From an uncultured Lachnospiraceae bacterium (lineage in GTDB: Bacteria; Bacillota; Clostridia; Lachnospirales; Lachnospiraceae): DNA of 64,000 nucleotides. Position numbers and translations under genes: made by a program. The notes beneath the pieces were generated by a model. It was not told the origin of the DNA and searched no databases. It saw only the letters and a list, made by a program, of their open reading frames with translations. Where the stretch lies: positions 247,431 to 311,430 of the forward strand of contig CAJUDH010000001.1 of NCBI GenBank assembly GCA_910584845.1. The letters run 5' to 3'. Positions 50,666 to 59,216 of this stretch are shown in pieces (the first letter of the stretch is position 1; the number at the start of each line of letters is the position of its first letter).

Positions 50666-51808
50666 ATGAAAATCGTAATCGCTATGGATTCCCTAAAAGG
50701 GAGCCTGCCCTCACTGGAAGCAGGCAATGCCGTCCGGGAAGGGATCTTAAGGGCAATGCCAAATGCCCAGGTTATTGTACGCCCTTTAGCTGACGGAGGG
50801 GAAGGTACCGTGGAGGCTTTAACCCTTGGCATGGGGGGGAAGCTGGCGCAAGTGAACGTATCCGGCCCCATGGGCCACCCCACCTTATGTACCTATGGGG
50901 TTATTGAAAAAAATAAGACGGCTGTTGTGGAAATGTCCGGTGCCGCCGGCATTACCCTGGTTCCGGAACAAAGCAGGGACCCTTTGCTGGCAACCACCTA
51001 TGGGGTAGGGGAAGTTATCCGGGACGCCATAGCCAAAGGCTGCCGGCGCTTTATCGTAGGAATTGGCGGGAGCGCCACCAACGACGGCGGAATAGGCATG
51101 CTCCAGGCCCTGGGGTTTGGTATGCTGGATGAAAACAGCCGGCCGGTGGGCCTCGGCGCCAAAGGTTTAAAAAGCCTGGAAACCATTACAAGCTCCCATG
51201 TGGCCCCCGAATTGAAGGAATGCCAATTCCGGGTCGCTTGTGATGTGGCCAATGTTTTATGCGGGGAGCAAGGCTGCAGCGCAGTCTATGGCCCCCAAAA
51301 AGGCGCAACGCCAGAAATGATTTTAGAAATGGATCAATGGCTGGCCCGCTACGCGTCGCTTACTTGCGCAAAATACCCAAAAGCCAACCCCAAGCTGGCG
51401 GGAACCGGGGCTGCCGGAGGCTTAGGGTTTGCCTTCCTTTCCTATATGGACGCAACGTTAGAGCCTGGGGTTCATATTGTGCTGGAAGAAACCAATCTGG
51501 CGGATTATGTAAAGGGCGCAGACCTTGTGGTAACCGGTGAGGGCCAGCTTGACGGCCAGACCATCTTCGGAAAAGCCCCCATAGGCGTGGCGAAAATGGC
51601 CAAACAATTCCACAAAAAGGTATTGGCATTTTGCGGCTGCGCCACAGAAGATGCCATAGCTTGCAACAGCCATGGTATCGACGCTTTTTTCCCCATCCTT
51701 CAAAACGTGCAAACCCGCCGGGAAGCCATGGAGGCCAAGAATGCGAAGAAAAATCTTATGGCGGCGGCGGAACAAGTATTCCGCCTGATCCAATCTATGC
51801 AGGAATAA
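50666..51808 (+). CDS. glycerate kinase
   Basis: Type I (GarK/GlxK family) kinase of 380 aa that phosphorylates D-glycerate. N-terminal KIVIAMDSLKGSLPSLEAGNAV, the RPLADGGEGTVEAL block, VVEMSGAAGITLVP, the GGSATNDGGIGMLQALGF signature and TGEGQLDGQTIFGKAPIGVA near the C-terminus are all present. AAAGGAGG precedes the ATG. It stands alone, followed by a strong terminator. Proximity to lrgAB (organic acid export in some species) may be coincidental. Confidence 0.95.
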   Translation: MKIVIAMDSLKGSLPSLEAGNAVREGILRAMPNAQVIVRPLADGGEGTVEALTLGMGGKLAQVNVSGPMGHPTLCTYGVIEKNKTAVVEMSGAAGITLVPEQSRDPLLATTYGVGEVIRDAIAKGCRRFIVGIGGSATNDGGIGMLQALGFGMLDENSRPVGLGAKGLKSLETITSSHVAPELKECQFRVACDVANVLCGEQGCSAVYGPQKGATPEMILEMDQWLARYASLTCAKYPKANPKLAGTGAAGGLGFAFLSYMDATLEPGVHIVLEETNLADYVKGADLVVTGEGQLDGQTIFGKAPIGVAKMAKQFHKKVLAFCGCATEDAIACNSHGIDAFFPILQNVQTRREAMEAKNAKKNLMAAAEQVFRLIQSMQE

Positions 51809-51810
51809 AA

Positions 51811-51855
51811 AAAGCCGGAAAGGGGCATGTCCATGGCCCCTTTCCGGCTCCTTTC
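51811..51855. terminator. bidirectional terminator, glycerate kinase/DHHW operon
   Basis: AGCCGGAAAGGGGC pairs with GGCCCCTTTCCGGCT around 51813-51848. The plus strand ends CCTTTC, while the minus strand ends in TTTTTTTATT and so is the better terminator. On the minus strand it lies 140 bases after the O-acylation operon. Confidence 0.8.
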
Positions 51856-51994
51856 AATTTCTAAAATATTTCCACTGTTAAAAACGGATTTTCCTATGGT
51901 TTACAGGCGCTTTACAAATTCAGCCGCGCCTTCCGCCCTCATCCCTGCGTTTTTGTTAAAACAACATAGCTATGGAATCCGTCCTTATGCCTTG

Positions 51995-53125
51995 TCAATA
52001 TATGCCGCCTACCCCTAAATCCATGTCCAATGTGTTCATATTATACAAAATCAGCACATCCGTTATCCCCGTATGCTCGTCGATAAAGCTGGACGGCCCA
52101 TATTTATAATACCGGGTGTCAAAGACATAAACCTTTTTATAATGACGGACGAGGAAAGGCACTATAGAATTGGCATAACTGTCTTTGATCAACATCAGCT
52201 CCCGGCCGGAGTCCGCCGTTTCATTGGTTATCTCAATAATGGAATGGAGGTTATCCAAAAACAAGGAATATTTATCTTTTTGCCCTGTGTATTCCAAATT
52301 GTAGAGGTCGTGGGTAAGGGTGTTGGTATCTTGGTAGTAAACTTGCAGTTTATCCTTAGGATTCCGGTATATGGTGATGGAATCCCCTTTTTTTGTGTAG
52401 TCATTGACTTTCGAATAAACCGTGCCGCAAAACTCATCTGTTACCACTTGGGATTCCATTTCCTCCAAAGGGACCGGGGTAATGCCTTTAGCCTCACAAA
52501 ATGATAAATATCCGATATAAGCCCCAAAAGTAGTCCAGTGATGGTCCAGCTTGTAATAAAGCTGGCCCTTATCCTTATATTCTAGCAGTTTCTGGCTACA
52601 ATCGATGGCAGGGATGCCACAGGCATCGTAAATTTCTTGCGCTGTCTCCATCTGGTTCCTGGGCGAAGCCAATTTGGGCAATTTATCCCCATAAACATAG
52701 ATTGCGGTGGGGACCAGCATCAAGTTCATCTCCAGGGGCTTTATCTTTTCTTTTTCCGCAAAATCGCGGAAAACTTGGGTTATCCGTTCTGTGTTCACCG
52801 GCTTTTGGTACACTTCAATCAGGTAGCCTTCTTTTCCTATATATACCTGGTTGATCTCCCTCTTTCCGAGGCAAATCTCCACCTGGGACTTCAGGCCAAT
52901 AAAAAAATCGCGAAAAGGGAAATGGTCACAAAGGTATGAATTTATATCTCCCATATATTCCCCATTTTTTATGGTTTCCCATTTCAGATGGGGCAGGGAA
53001 CCTAAATAGCGGTTCTCGTTCTCGGAAAACTCTTGTTTTTTGCTTAAGGAAAAAACAACAGAAAGGGCCAGCACGGTTACCGCCATTACGGCCGCTGTTA
53101 CCGTGCGGATTATTTTTTCTCCCAT
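51995..53125 (-). CDS. DHHW family protein (AlgJ/AlgX-like acyltransferase)
   Basis: Secreted or membrane-anchored protein of 376 aa. An N-terminal helix (about 8-28) precedes an SGNH-like fold: FSENENRYLGSLPHLKWE, the NSYLCDHFPFRDFFIGLKS block, the KLDHHWTTFGAY motif that names the family (Asp/His of the catalytic set) and LIKDSYANSIVPF with the candidate nucleophilic Ser. By analogy with AlgJ/AlgX it would transfer acetyl groups to an extracellular polymer. It is the last gene of the operon, 53 bases after the MBOAT gene. Confidence 0.87.
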   Translation of the reverse strand: MGEKIIRTVTAAVMAVTVLALSVVFSLSKKQEFSENENRYLGSLPHLKWETIKNGEYMGDINSYLCDHFPFRDFFIGLKSQVEICLGKREINQVYIGKEGYLIEVYQKPVNTERITQVFRDFAEKEKIKPLEMNLMLVPTAIYVYGDKLPKLASPRNQMETAQEIYDACGIPAIDCSQKLLEYKDKGQLYYKLDHHWTTFGAYIGYLSFCEAKGITPVPLEEMESQVVTDEFCGTVYSKVNDYTKKGDSITIYRNPKDKLQVYYQDTNTLTHDLYNLEYTGQKDKYSLFLDNLHSIIEITNETADSGRELMLIKDSYANSIVPFLVRHYKKVYVFDTRYYKYGPSSFIDEHTGITDVLILYNMNTLDMDLGVGGIY

Positions 53126-53178
53126 ATCACTTTACCTTTACTAGTTTTTTGTAGCCGCCAAATACATATAGCCTGTTT

Positions 53179-54678
53179 TTAAAAACGGAAATACAAAAAA
53201 GGGTTGTATGTGTCATTGACTAAATATGCCGTAGCCAGTACCAGCAGCCCCATATAGCCGCAAAGGGATATGCCCGCCAGGAGCGTCCGGCCTGCCTCCC
53301 CCATCTCCCCGGCCTTCTTTTTCATCCATGGATAGAAAGGTGCCGCCAGTAATAGTGCTGCCAGTAATGGCGTGCCATAGTTTTGTATGTGCCAAAAGAA
53401 TTCTTTCCCCAGCCATGGGTTTCCTGCAAAACCGGCCATGGACTGCAGGTAGGGCCCCAAAGCCCCCATGTCGTCAAACACAAACAGGACAAAACCTACC
53501 ACAACAATCAACATGGTGTATACGTGGCGGAAAAAAACAGGAAGCCGTTCCAGTTTCTTTCCCCAGACATATTTTTCCAAAGCCAGCAGCAGCCCATAAT
53601 AAAGCCCCCAAAGGACAAAATTCCAGGAAGCGCCATGCCAAAGGCCCGTAAGGAACCATACAAACAGCATATTAAAAAGATGCCTGGCCACTTTGCACCG
53701 GTTTCCGCCTAGGGGGATATATACATAATCCCGGAACCAGGTGGATAGGGAAATATGCCATTTCCTCCAAAAGTCCGTGACTGATACGGCCCATAGGGGG
53801 TAGCGGAAATTTTCCGGAAAATGGAACCCTAGCATCCATCCCATACCAATGGCCATATCGCTGTAAGCGCTAAAATCAAAATAAAGCTGTAAGGTGAAAG
53901 CTATGGCCCCCAGCCAGCAGGTAGCTACGGAGGCCTGCCCGGATGCAATCATACGGACCTCTTCCCAAAGGGCGCCCATCTGGTTGGCAATTAGCACTTT
54001 CTTAAACAGCCCTTGCATAAACCGCAGAACGCCTGCCCGGAATCCGGCTAAAGTAATCCTCCTCTGGTGCAGTTCCTCATTTACGGTAGAAAAGCGTACA
54101 ATAGGGCCTGCCACCAATTGGGGGAACATAGAAACATAGGTGAGGTAGGTAAAATAGTTCCGCTCTACCGGTACTTGACGCCGGTATAAGTCAACAATAT
54201 AGCTCATGGTCTGGAAGGTAAAAAAACTGATTCCAATGGGAAGGGCGATATTGGGAAGGGGGATCTCCAAATGAAAAACCCCGTTTACCGTCCCCACCAC
54301 AAAATCAGCGTATTTAAAAAATGCCAATACCGAAAGGTTAATAAACACAGAGCAGAATAGGAACATCCCCCTCCGCCTCTGGGTGGTCCCAAAACGTTCC
54401 ATTAACAGGCCGTTCCCATAATCTACCGCCGAGGCAAACAACATCAAAAGGATATAAACCGGTTCTCCCCATGCATAAAAAACCAAACTGAAAAAAAGCA
54501 GGATCCCATTTTTCAGCGGGATGGCGTTAGCCCCTTTTTTACCGTCCCAAGCAGATACTTTTGTGCCCTTAAACCTGGTTTTGCCATGCCTTAGGCATGG
54601 CAAAAGACTGGTGCTATGATAAAGGATCAGGCAAAAAGGCAGAAAAAAGAATAAAAACGAAATGCTGCTGAAAACCAT
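53179..54678 (-). CDS. MBOAT family O-acyltransferase (AlgI/DltB-like)
   Basis: Polytopic membrane acyltransferase of 499 aa. The AlgI-type order is clear: VFSSISFLFFFLPFCLI at the N-terminus, PIGISFFTFQTMSYIVDLYR, MFPQLVAGPIVRF, FSAYSDMAIGMGWMLGFHFPENF (split here by no gap), SVTDFWRKWHISLSTWFRDYVYIPLGG, and the catalytic His in GLWHGASWNFVLWG. It would carry activated acyl groups through the membrane to the DHHW and SGNH partners. GGAGG precedes the ATG. Confidence 0.94.
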   Translation of the reverse strand: MVFSSISFLFFFLPFCLILYHSTSLLPCLRHGKTRFKGTKVSAWDGKKGANAIPLKNGILLFFSLVFYAWGEPVYILLMLFASAVDYGNGLLMERFGTTQRRRGMFLFCSVFINLSVLAFFKYADFVVGTVNGVFHLEIPLPNIALPIGISFFTFQTMSYIVDLYRRQVPVERNYFTYLTYVSMFPQLVAGPIVRFSTVNEELHQRRITLAGFRAGVLRFMQGLFKKVLIANQMGALWEEVRMIASGQASVATCWLGAIAFTLQLYFDFSAYSDMAIGMGWMLGFHFPENFRYPLWAVSVTDFWRKWHISLSTWFRDYVYIPLGGNRCKVARHLFNMLFVWFLTGLWHGASWNFVLWGLYYGLLLALEKYVWGKKLERLPVFFRHVYTMLIVVVGFVLFVFDDMGALGPYLQSMAGFAGNPWLGKEFFWHIQNYGTPLLAALLLAAPFYPWMKKKAGEMGEAGRTLLAGISLCGYMGLLVLATAYLVNDTYNPFLYFRF

Positions 54679-54692
54679 GCTCTTCCTCCATC

Positions 54693-55439
54693 CTATTGAA
54701 TCCCTGCCTGGATAATCGGATTTATGCTATCCGCATGCGGGGAAATCACCAAGTAGACATAATTCCCAGACACCTGCACAGAGCTTTTATCCACAATTTG
54801 GAATTGGTCCGGAAGGTAGTTTTCTGTTTCGGCCTTCTTCTGGTCAATCACGGTTTGAAGGGATGTGCTCAGCTGGCCTGTGCTCCCCCCGTCCTTGGCC
54901 TTCAAAATCACAACCGTTTCTGCGGAAGTCGCTATTTCAGACATCGAAAATACATATTCATCCAAAGTATTCACGTCAATCCCGTAATAATTGGAAATAA
55001 AATCGTCTGACATAAGCATAGGGGCGTTTAAAGCCACTGTTTGCGTAATATCCTGATAAATGTCATTTACGCTTTTCCCGCCATCGGTTTGTAGGGCTGC
55101 CGTAGTTTCTTGCGGAGGCGTAACCTCTTCCAGGGAAGGTTCTACCGTTGCTGTTTCTGTTTCCGTTGCTGTTTCCTCCTCTGAAGCGTCCACCTCTTCA
55201 TCGGGCCCCTTAGGCTCTTCGGATTCTTCTGCTTTAGCGGTGGTGGCTGTTTGTGAAGCGCTTTCTTTTTCACTGGAAGGTGCATCGGTTCCCCCGGTTT
55301 CACTTTTAGAAACCTCCGCCGTTTCCGTGGCTTCTGCCTGCGGCCCTGCCGGCGCGCCTGCCTGGCCGCAGGCCCCCAGCAAAAGGGCCGCCGCAACCAG
55401 GCAGGCCCCCATCCTTAATTTCCCTGTTTTTTTCATCAT
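54693..55439 (-). CDS. DUF4358 lipoprotein
   Basis: Lipoprotein of 248 aa. A signal with lipobox LLGAC is followed by a long Thr/Glu/Ser/Ala-rich, acidic linker (about 25-115) and a DUF4358 domain (about 125-248) with YYGIDVNTLDEYVFS and the NYVYLVISPHADSINPI block. The fold and activity of the domain are unknown; it lies between the SGNH hydrolase and the MBOAT gene, which points to a role in the same surface modification. AGGGAGG precedes the ATG. Confidence 0.85.
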   Translation of the reverse strand: MMKKTGKLRMGACLVAAALLLGACGQAGAPAGPQAEATETAEVSKSETGGTDAPSSEKESASQTATTAKAEESEEPKGPDEEVDASEEETATETETATVEPSLEEVTPPQETTAALQTDGGKSVNDIYQDITQTVALNAPMLMSDDFISNYYGIDVNTLDEYVFSMSEIATSAETVVILKAKDGGSTGQLSTSLQTVIDQKKAETENYLPDQFQIVDKSSVQVSGNYVYLVISPHADSINPIIQAGIQ

Positions 55440-55574
55440 ATTCCTCCCTATATTTTCTCTTTATGTCCCCATATCATTTCCTATTGTTTTTGCTTCTTAA
55501 TCCGGCTCCCCTTTTTACTCCCCTGCGGCCTGTGCCGTGCTTTCAGTCGTTTTTACGAACCTTTTGGCAGTTTT

Positions 55575-56741
55575 TCATGGTTCTTGCCCGGTATGCCCCG
55601 TGCCCCCTGGGGGATCCACTGACGGCACGGAAATTGTCCCGGAATTTCCATCCTTGCTGTCAAAGAAAACGGGGCCCTGTGCCGGAAAATCCGCGCTCCC
55701 GTCCAGCTGGGACCTGGCATATGCCCTTAATACGTTAGACCATACGTCATAGGCAGCCGTGGTTTGATGGACATAATTGTCGCTGCAATACTCTGGGGCC
55801 AAATCGCCATTGGCATCCGCCAACGGGTTGGCCAGGTCCACGAACCCCCAATGGTTATCCCTGGCCATCTGGCTTAGCATGGCATTAAACTGCCGGATAT
55901 TTTCATTGTTCAGCCGCCCTTTCCCTTTCCCCCTCAAGGTGTAGGTCATGCTCATAATGTGGGTTTCCACATCCGGGCAGGTAGCTTTGATGTTGGCAAT
56001 CACCTGGGCGTATAAAGAACAGGTCTCCTCTAAACTTCCCATATTCATATCGTTTAAGCCAAAAAACAAGAACACCCGCTCCGGCTGCATTAGCCCGACG
56101 GATTCCCAAACAGGCCGTTGCTTCCCCTGGTAAATGGGATGCACGCTTTTGGATGTGACCGGCCAGAAAGCGTTGTGTACGGAAAAACTGCCGGAAGCCA
56201 AAAACCGGATCTTGCCCAGATAAGTGCCCGCCCGGTTCATCGAATAATTCCGAAAACCCAGCATAACCGAATCGCCAATCAAAACAGCCCCGCCATAGTA
56301 AGCATCAATATCTTCTTCTGAGACCTGCGCGATATGGGGCAAACTATTTTCGGCCCCTGGTTCTTGCCCTGTGGCATCCAAAGCGTCTGCCTCCTGGCCT
56401 TCGTTTTCCTGGTTCAGCCCTTGGCTGCCGGTTTCCTGGACCTCTGTCCCCTGGCCTTGCTGCCGTTTCGCCATAGCAGCCTCTTTTCGCCTAGCTGCCG
56501 TGCCGCCCTCCCCGTAGGTATCTTCCATAGCCGTTTCGCCGCCTGGCGTTTCTTCCACGGAACGTTTTGGATCCCCCGCCTCAACCTCGCCGTCCGGATC
56601 CCCCGCCGTCCATGTACCGTTTAAATCCCCCGCGCCCTCCGGGCTATTGGGCCCCTTGGCAAAAGCGGCCATCGAAGCGATTCCGGCGATTGCAAACACT
56701 GCCAGCCCGCTAGCCAGCTGCCCTTTCCACGCATTTTTCAT
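55575..56741 (-). CDS. secreted SGNH/GDSL hydrolase
   Basis: Exported protein of 388 aa. A signal peptide (about 1-28, cleavage near AFA) and a charged low-complexity region (about 30-135) precede an SGNH domain: block I VLIGDSVMLGF with the Ser, block III FFGLNDMN, and block V YCSDNYVHQTTAAYDVW with the Asp/His pair. It would act as an acyl-transferase or esterase on a wall or surface glycan, comparable to PatB. The ATG at 56741 has AAGGAG; the operon promoter is 45 bases upstream. Confidence 0.87.
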   Translation of the reverse strand: MKNAWKGQLASGLAVFAIAGIASMAAFAKGPNSPEGAGDLNGTWTAGDPDGEVEAGDPKRSVEETPGGETAMEDTYGEGGTAARRKEAAMAKRQQGQGTEVQETGSQGLNQENEGQEADALDATGQEPGAENSLPHIAQVSEEDIDAYYGGAVLIGDSVMLGFRNYSMNRAGTYLGKIRFLASGSFSVHNAFWPVTSKSVHPIYQGKQRPVWESVGLMQPERVFLFFGLNDMNMGSLEETCSLYAQVIANIKATCPDVETHIMSMTYTLRGKGKGRLNNENIRQFNAMLSQMARDNHWGFVDLANPLADANGDLAPEYCSDNYVHQTTAAYDVWSNVLRAYARSQLDGSADFPAQGPVFFDSKDGNSGTISVPSVDPPGGTGHTGQEP

Positions 56742-56785
56742 ACACCTTCTCCTTCTTCTGTCGAAACTTGTCAAAATACGTTTTT

Positions 56786-56814
56786 AGTATAACTCCAATC
56801 CCTTGCTTTTTCAA
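56786..56814 (-). promoter_or_regulatory. promoter of O-acylation operon
   Basis: TTGAAA (56809-56814) and TATACT (56786-56791) on the minus strand with a 17-base spacer, in the divergent gap shared with feoB. Confidence 0.6.
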
Positions 56815-56918
56815 GCAAATTTCACATCCCTATTTTTTCCAAATTCATACAGGCACCCCATCCTTCATTTTTACATACCTAATCTATAAGAACAGATTAT
56901 GGGGGGAAGTTTTTATTT

Positions 56919-58862
56919 ATGGATGATAAAAAACAAACCCTGGAGAGCCGCCCCATTACCATTGCCCTGGCCGGAAACCCCAATGTAGGGAAAAGCACCA
57001 TATTCAACGGCCTTACCGGAATGCGGCAACATACCGGCAATTGGCCCGGAAAAACCGTAGCCCAGGCCCGGGGCTCTTTCTCCATGGGCAGCCAGGAGTA
57101 TTTGCTGGTAGACCTGCCCGGCACATATTCCCTGGCTGCCCATTCTGAGGAAGAAGAAATTGCCCGCGACTATATTTCTTCCGGCGAGGCCCAGCTCCTT
57201 ATGGTGGTTTGCGACGGAACCTGCCTGGAGCGCGGCTTACACCTTTTAAAACAGATCCTGTCCCTGGAACAGGTTAAAGACGCCGGCACACCGTCCGTCC
57301 TCTGTGTCAACCTTTGCGACGAAGCCGGAAAAAAAGGGATTGAGATTGATTTTCAACTGCTTCAGGATGTATTGCAGATTCCGGTCCTCAGCTGCTGCGC
57401 CCGGTGTGCCGGTTCCCTTAATGCCATCCGCCAATGCATTGCCGAAACTTGCGGACAACAGTTTTCCTATAACTGCCTGGATTTTTGCCCCAAGCGCCTG
57501 GCCCAGGAAACCGTCCGTTATACCCTCCCCAACTACCGCAAAAGAGAAGAGGCCGTTGACCGGATTGTAACTGGCCCCTTCACCGGAGGGCTCATTATGT
57601 TTATGTTGCTGCTTGGCGTATTTTGGCTGACTTTGTCCGGCGCCAACATCCCGTCCTCCATATTATGGAATGCCCTGTTTTGGCTGGAAGCCCGTCTGGC
57701 CGCATTTATGGGGATTTTAGGTTCTCCCCAATGGCTCATTGATATGTCCGTTTTCGGCGTCTACCGGGTGCTGGCCTGGGTGGTTTCCGTTATGCTCCCC
57801 CCCATGGCTATCTTTTTTCCCCTTTTTACCCTGCTAGAAGACTTGGGGTACCTGCCCCGGATCGCATTCAACATGGATCCGGCTTTCCGCCGCTGCCGCG
57901 CTTGCGGTAAACAATGCCTGACTACCGTTATGGGATTTGGCTGCAATGCAGCCGGGGTGGTAGGCTGCCGCATCATCGACTCGCCCAGGGAACGCCTGAT
58001 TGCCATATTGACCAATTCATTGGTCCCTTGCAATGGGCGGCTCCCCACCTTATTCCTTATGATTACCCTGCTGTTTATGGCAACGGACGCCCCTGGCAAT
58101 ACAATGCCGGCTGCCGCCGTTTGGACGGCTATGCCAGGCAGCCTTACCCCTGGCATTACTTCCTTGCTGTCGGCGCTTCTACTCACCTTAACTATCCTGC
58201 TTGGGATAGGGGCTACCCTGGCAGCTTCCTGGCTGTTATCCCATACGTTGCTGCGGGGCATCCCTTCTGCCTTCACCTTAGAACTGCCGCCTTACCGCCG
58301 CCCCCAAATCGGCAAGGTCATTATCCGCTCCATCTTTGACCGCACATTGTTTGTCCTGGGCCGGGCCATGGCCGTAGCTGCGCCCGCAGGGCTGGTTATC
58401 TGGCTGCTGGCCAACGTAAGCTATGTCGGGCCCGGGGACGGCTGGTTTTCCTTATCCCAGTCCGCCAGCCTCCTCTCCTCTATTACAGGCTTCCTTGACC
58501 CATTAGGGCGGATTATGGGGTTAGACGGTGTTATCCTGGCCGCTTTTCTGTTAGGGTTCCCCGCAAATGAAATCGTGGTCCCCATAATCCTAATGGCCTA
58601 CCTTCAGTCAGGCGCCCTGGTGGAAATGTCAGACCCTTCTTCGCTGCTTAACCTTCTGGCCGCCCACGGCTGGACCCCCCTGACCGCAGTCTGTATGATG
58701 ATTTTCTGCCTGTTCCATTGGCCCTGTTCCACCACGGTTTTAACCATAAAAAAAGAAACCGGGTCCTGGAAATGGACCGCGGTTTCCGTAATGATCCCTA
58801 CGTTGCTAGGCATGGCATTGTGCATGGCTGTTGCCGGCATTGGGCGTTTGGCTGCCCTGTAA
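56919..58862 (+). CDS. feoB: FeoB ferrous iron transporter
   Basis: Membrane Fe(II) transporter of 647 aa. The N-terminal G domain has GNPNVGKSTIFNGL (G1), the TGNWPGKTV switch and DLPGTYSL (G3). The membrane domain carries the two gate segments: GFGCNAAGVVGCRI and the PCNGRLPTLFLMITLLF stretch, and later FPANEIVVPIILMAYL. The usual G4 NxxD appears as NLCDEAG. No feoA lies beside it in the window. The ATG has a GGGGGG-type ribosome site. It converges with the TM1266-like gene. Confidence 0.93.
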   Translation: MDDKKQTLESRPITIALAGNPNVGKSTIFNGLTGMRQHTGNWPGKTVAQARGSFSMGSQEYLLVDLPGTYSLAAHSEEEEIARDYISSGEAQLLMVVCDGTCLERGLHLLKQILSLEQVKDAGTPSVLCVNLCDEAGKKGIEIDFQLLQDVLQIPVLSCCARCAGSLNAIRQCIAETCGQQFSYNCLDFCPKRLAQETVRYTLPNYRKREEAVDRIVTGPFTGGLIMFMLLLGVFWLTLSGANIPSSILWNALFWLEARLAAFMGILGSPQWLIDMSVFGVYRVLAWVVSVMLPPMAIFFPLFTLLEDLGYLPRIAFNMDPAFRRCRACGKQCLTTVMGFGCNAAGVVGCRIIDSPRERLIAILTNSLVPCNGRLPTLFLMITLLFMATDAPGNTMPAAAVWTAMPGSLTPGITSLLSALLLTLTILLGIGATLAASWLLSHTLLRGIPSAFTLELPPYRRPQIGKVIIRSIFDRTLFVLGRAMAVAAPAGLVIWLLANVSYVGPGDGWFSLSQSASLLSSITGFLDPLGRIMGLDGVILAAFLLGFPANEIVVPIILMAYLQSGALVEMSDPSSLLNLLAAHGWTPLTAVCMMIFCLFHWPCSTTVLTIKKETGSWKWTAVSVMIPTLLGMALCMAVAGIGRLAAL

Positions 58863-58874
58863 CCACAAGGCCCT

Positions 58875-59165
58875 TTATCCTTGCTTCTGCCGGGAATATA
58901 AAGCTTTTGAGCTGACTCCCGGCAGCCTCCCCAATTTACCTGACAACGCACTAACCACATCGGTCGGGGCATCCAGCACAACGCTGATAATATTTATCTG
59001 TTTTTCCCGATAAGGCAGCCCCATACGCCCCATAATCGACTCTCCGTATTGGTGGAGGATCTCATTGACTGCAGCGACGGATCCCAGGTCTTCGATCATA
59101 ATGCCAACCATGGCAATCCTCGTTCCCCCACTGGCCCTCCCCGGCGGCAAAGCCCCTGCCCCCAT
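58875..59165 (-). CDS. TM1266-family iron-only hydrogenase system regulator
   Basis: Protein of 96 aa with a small ACT/NikR-like domain: TRIAMVGIMIEDLGSVAAVNEIL, the YGESIMGRMGLPYREKQINIIS block (in two parts across the turn) and a final LPGVSSKALYSR. The family is found next to FeFe-hydrogenase maturation genes in Thermotoga and clostridia and is thought to be regulatory. The first 15 residues are an extra Gly/Ala-rich leader; AAGGAG precedes ATG 59165. No hydrogenase genes are in the window. Confidence 0.82.
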   Translation of the reverse strand: MGAGALPPGRASGGTRIAMVGIMIEDLGSVAAVNEILHQYGESIMGRMGLPYREKQINIISVVLDAPTDVVSALSGKLGRLPGVSSKALYSRQKQG

Positions 59166-59216
59166 AAGCCGCTCCTTCCTGTTTTGCCTTGGCTTTTACC
59201 CTGGGCATATTTGTTT

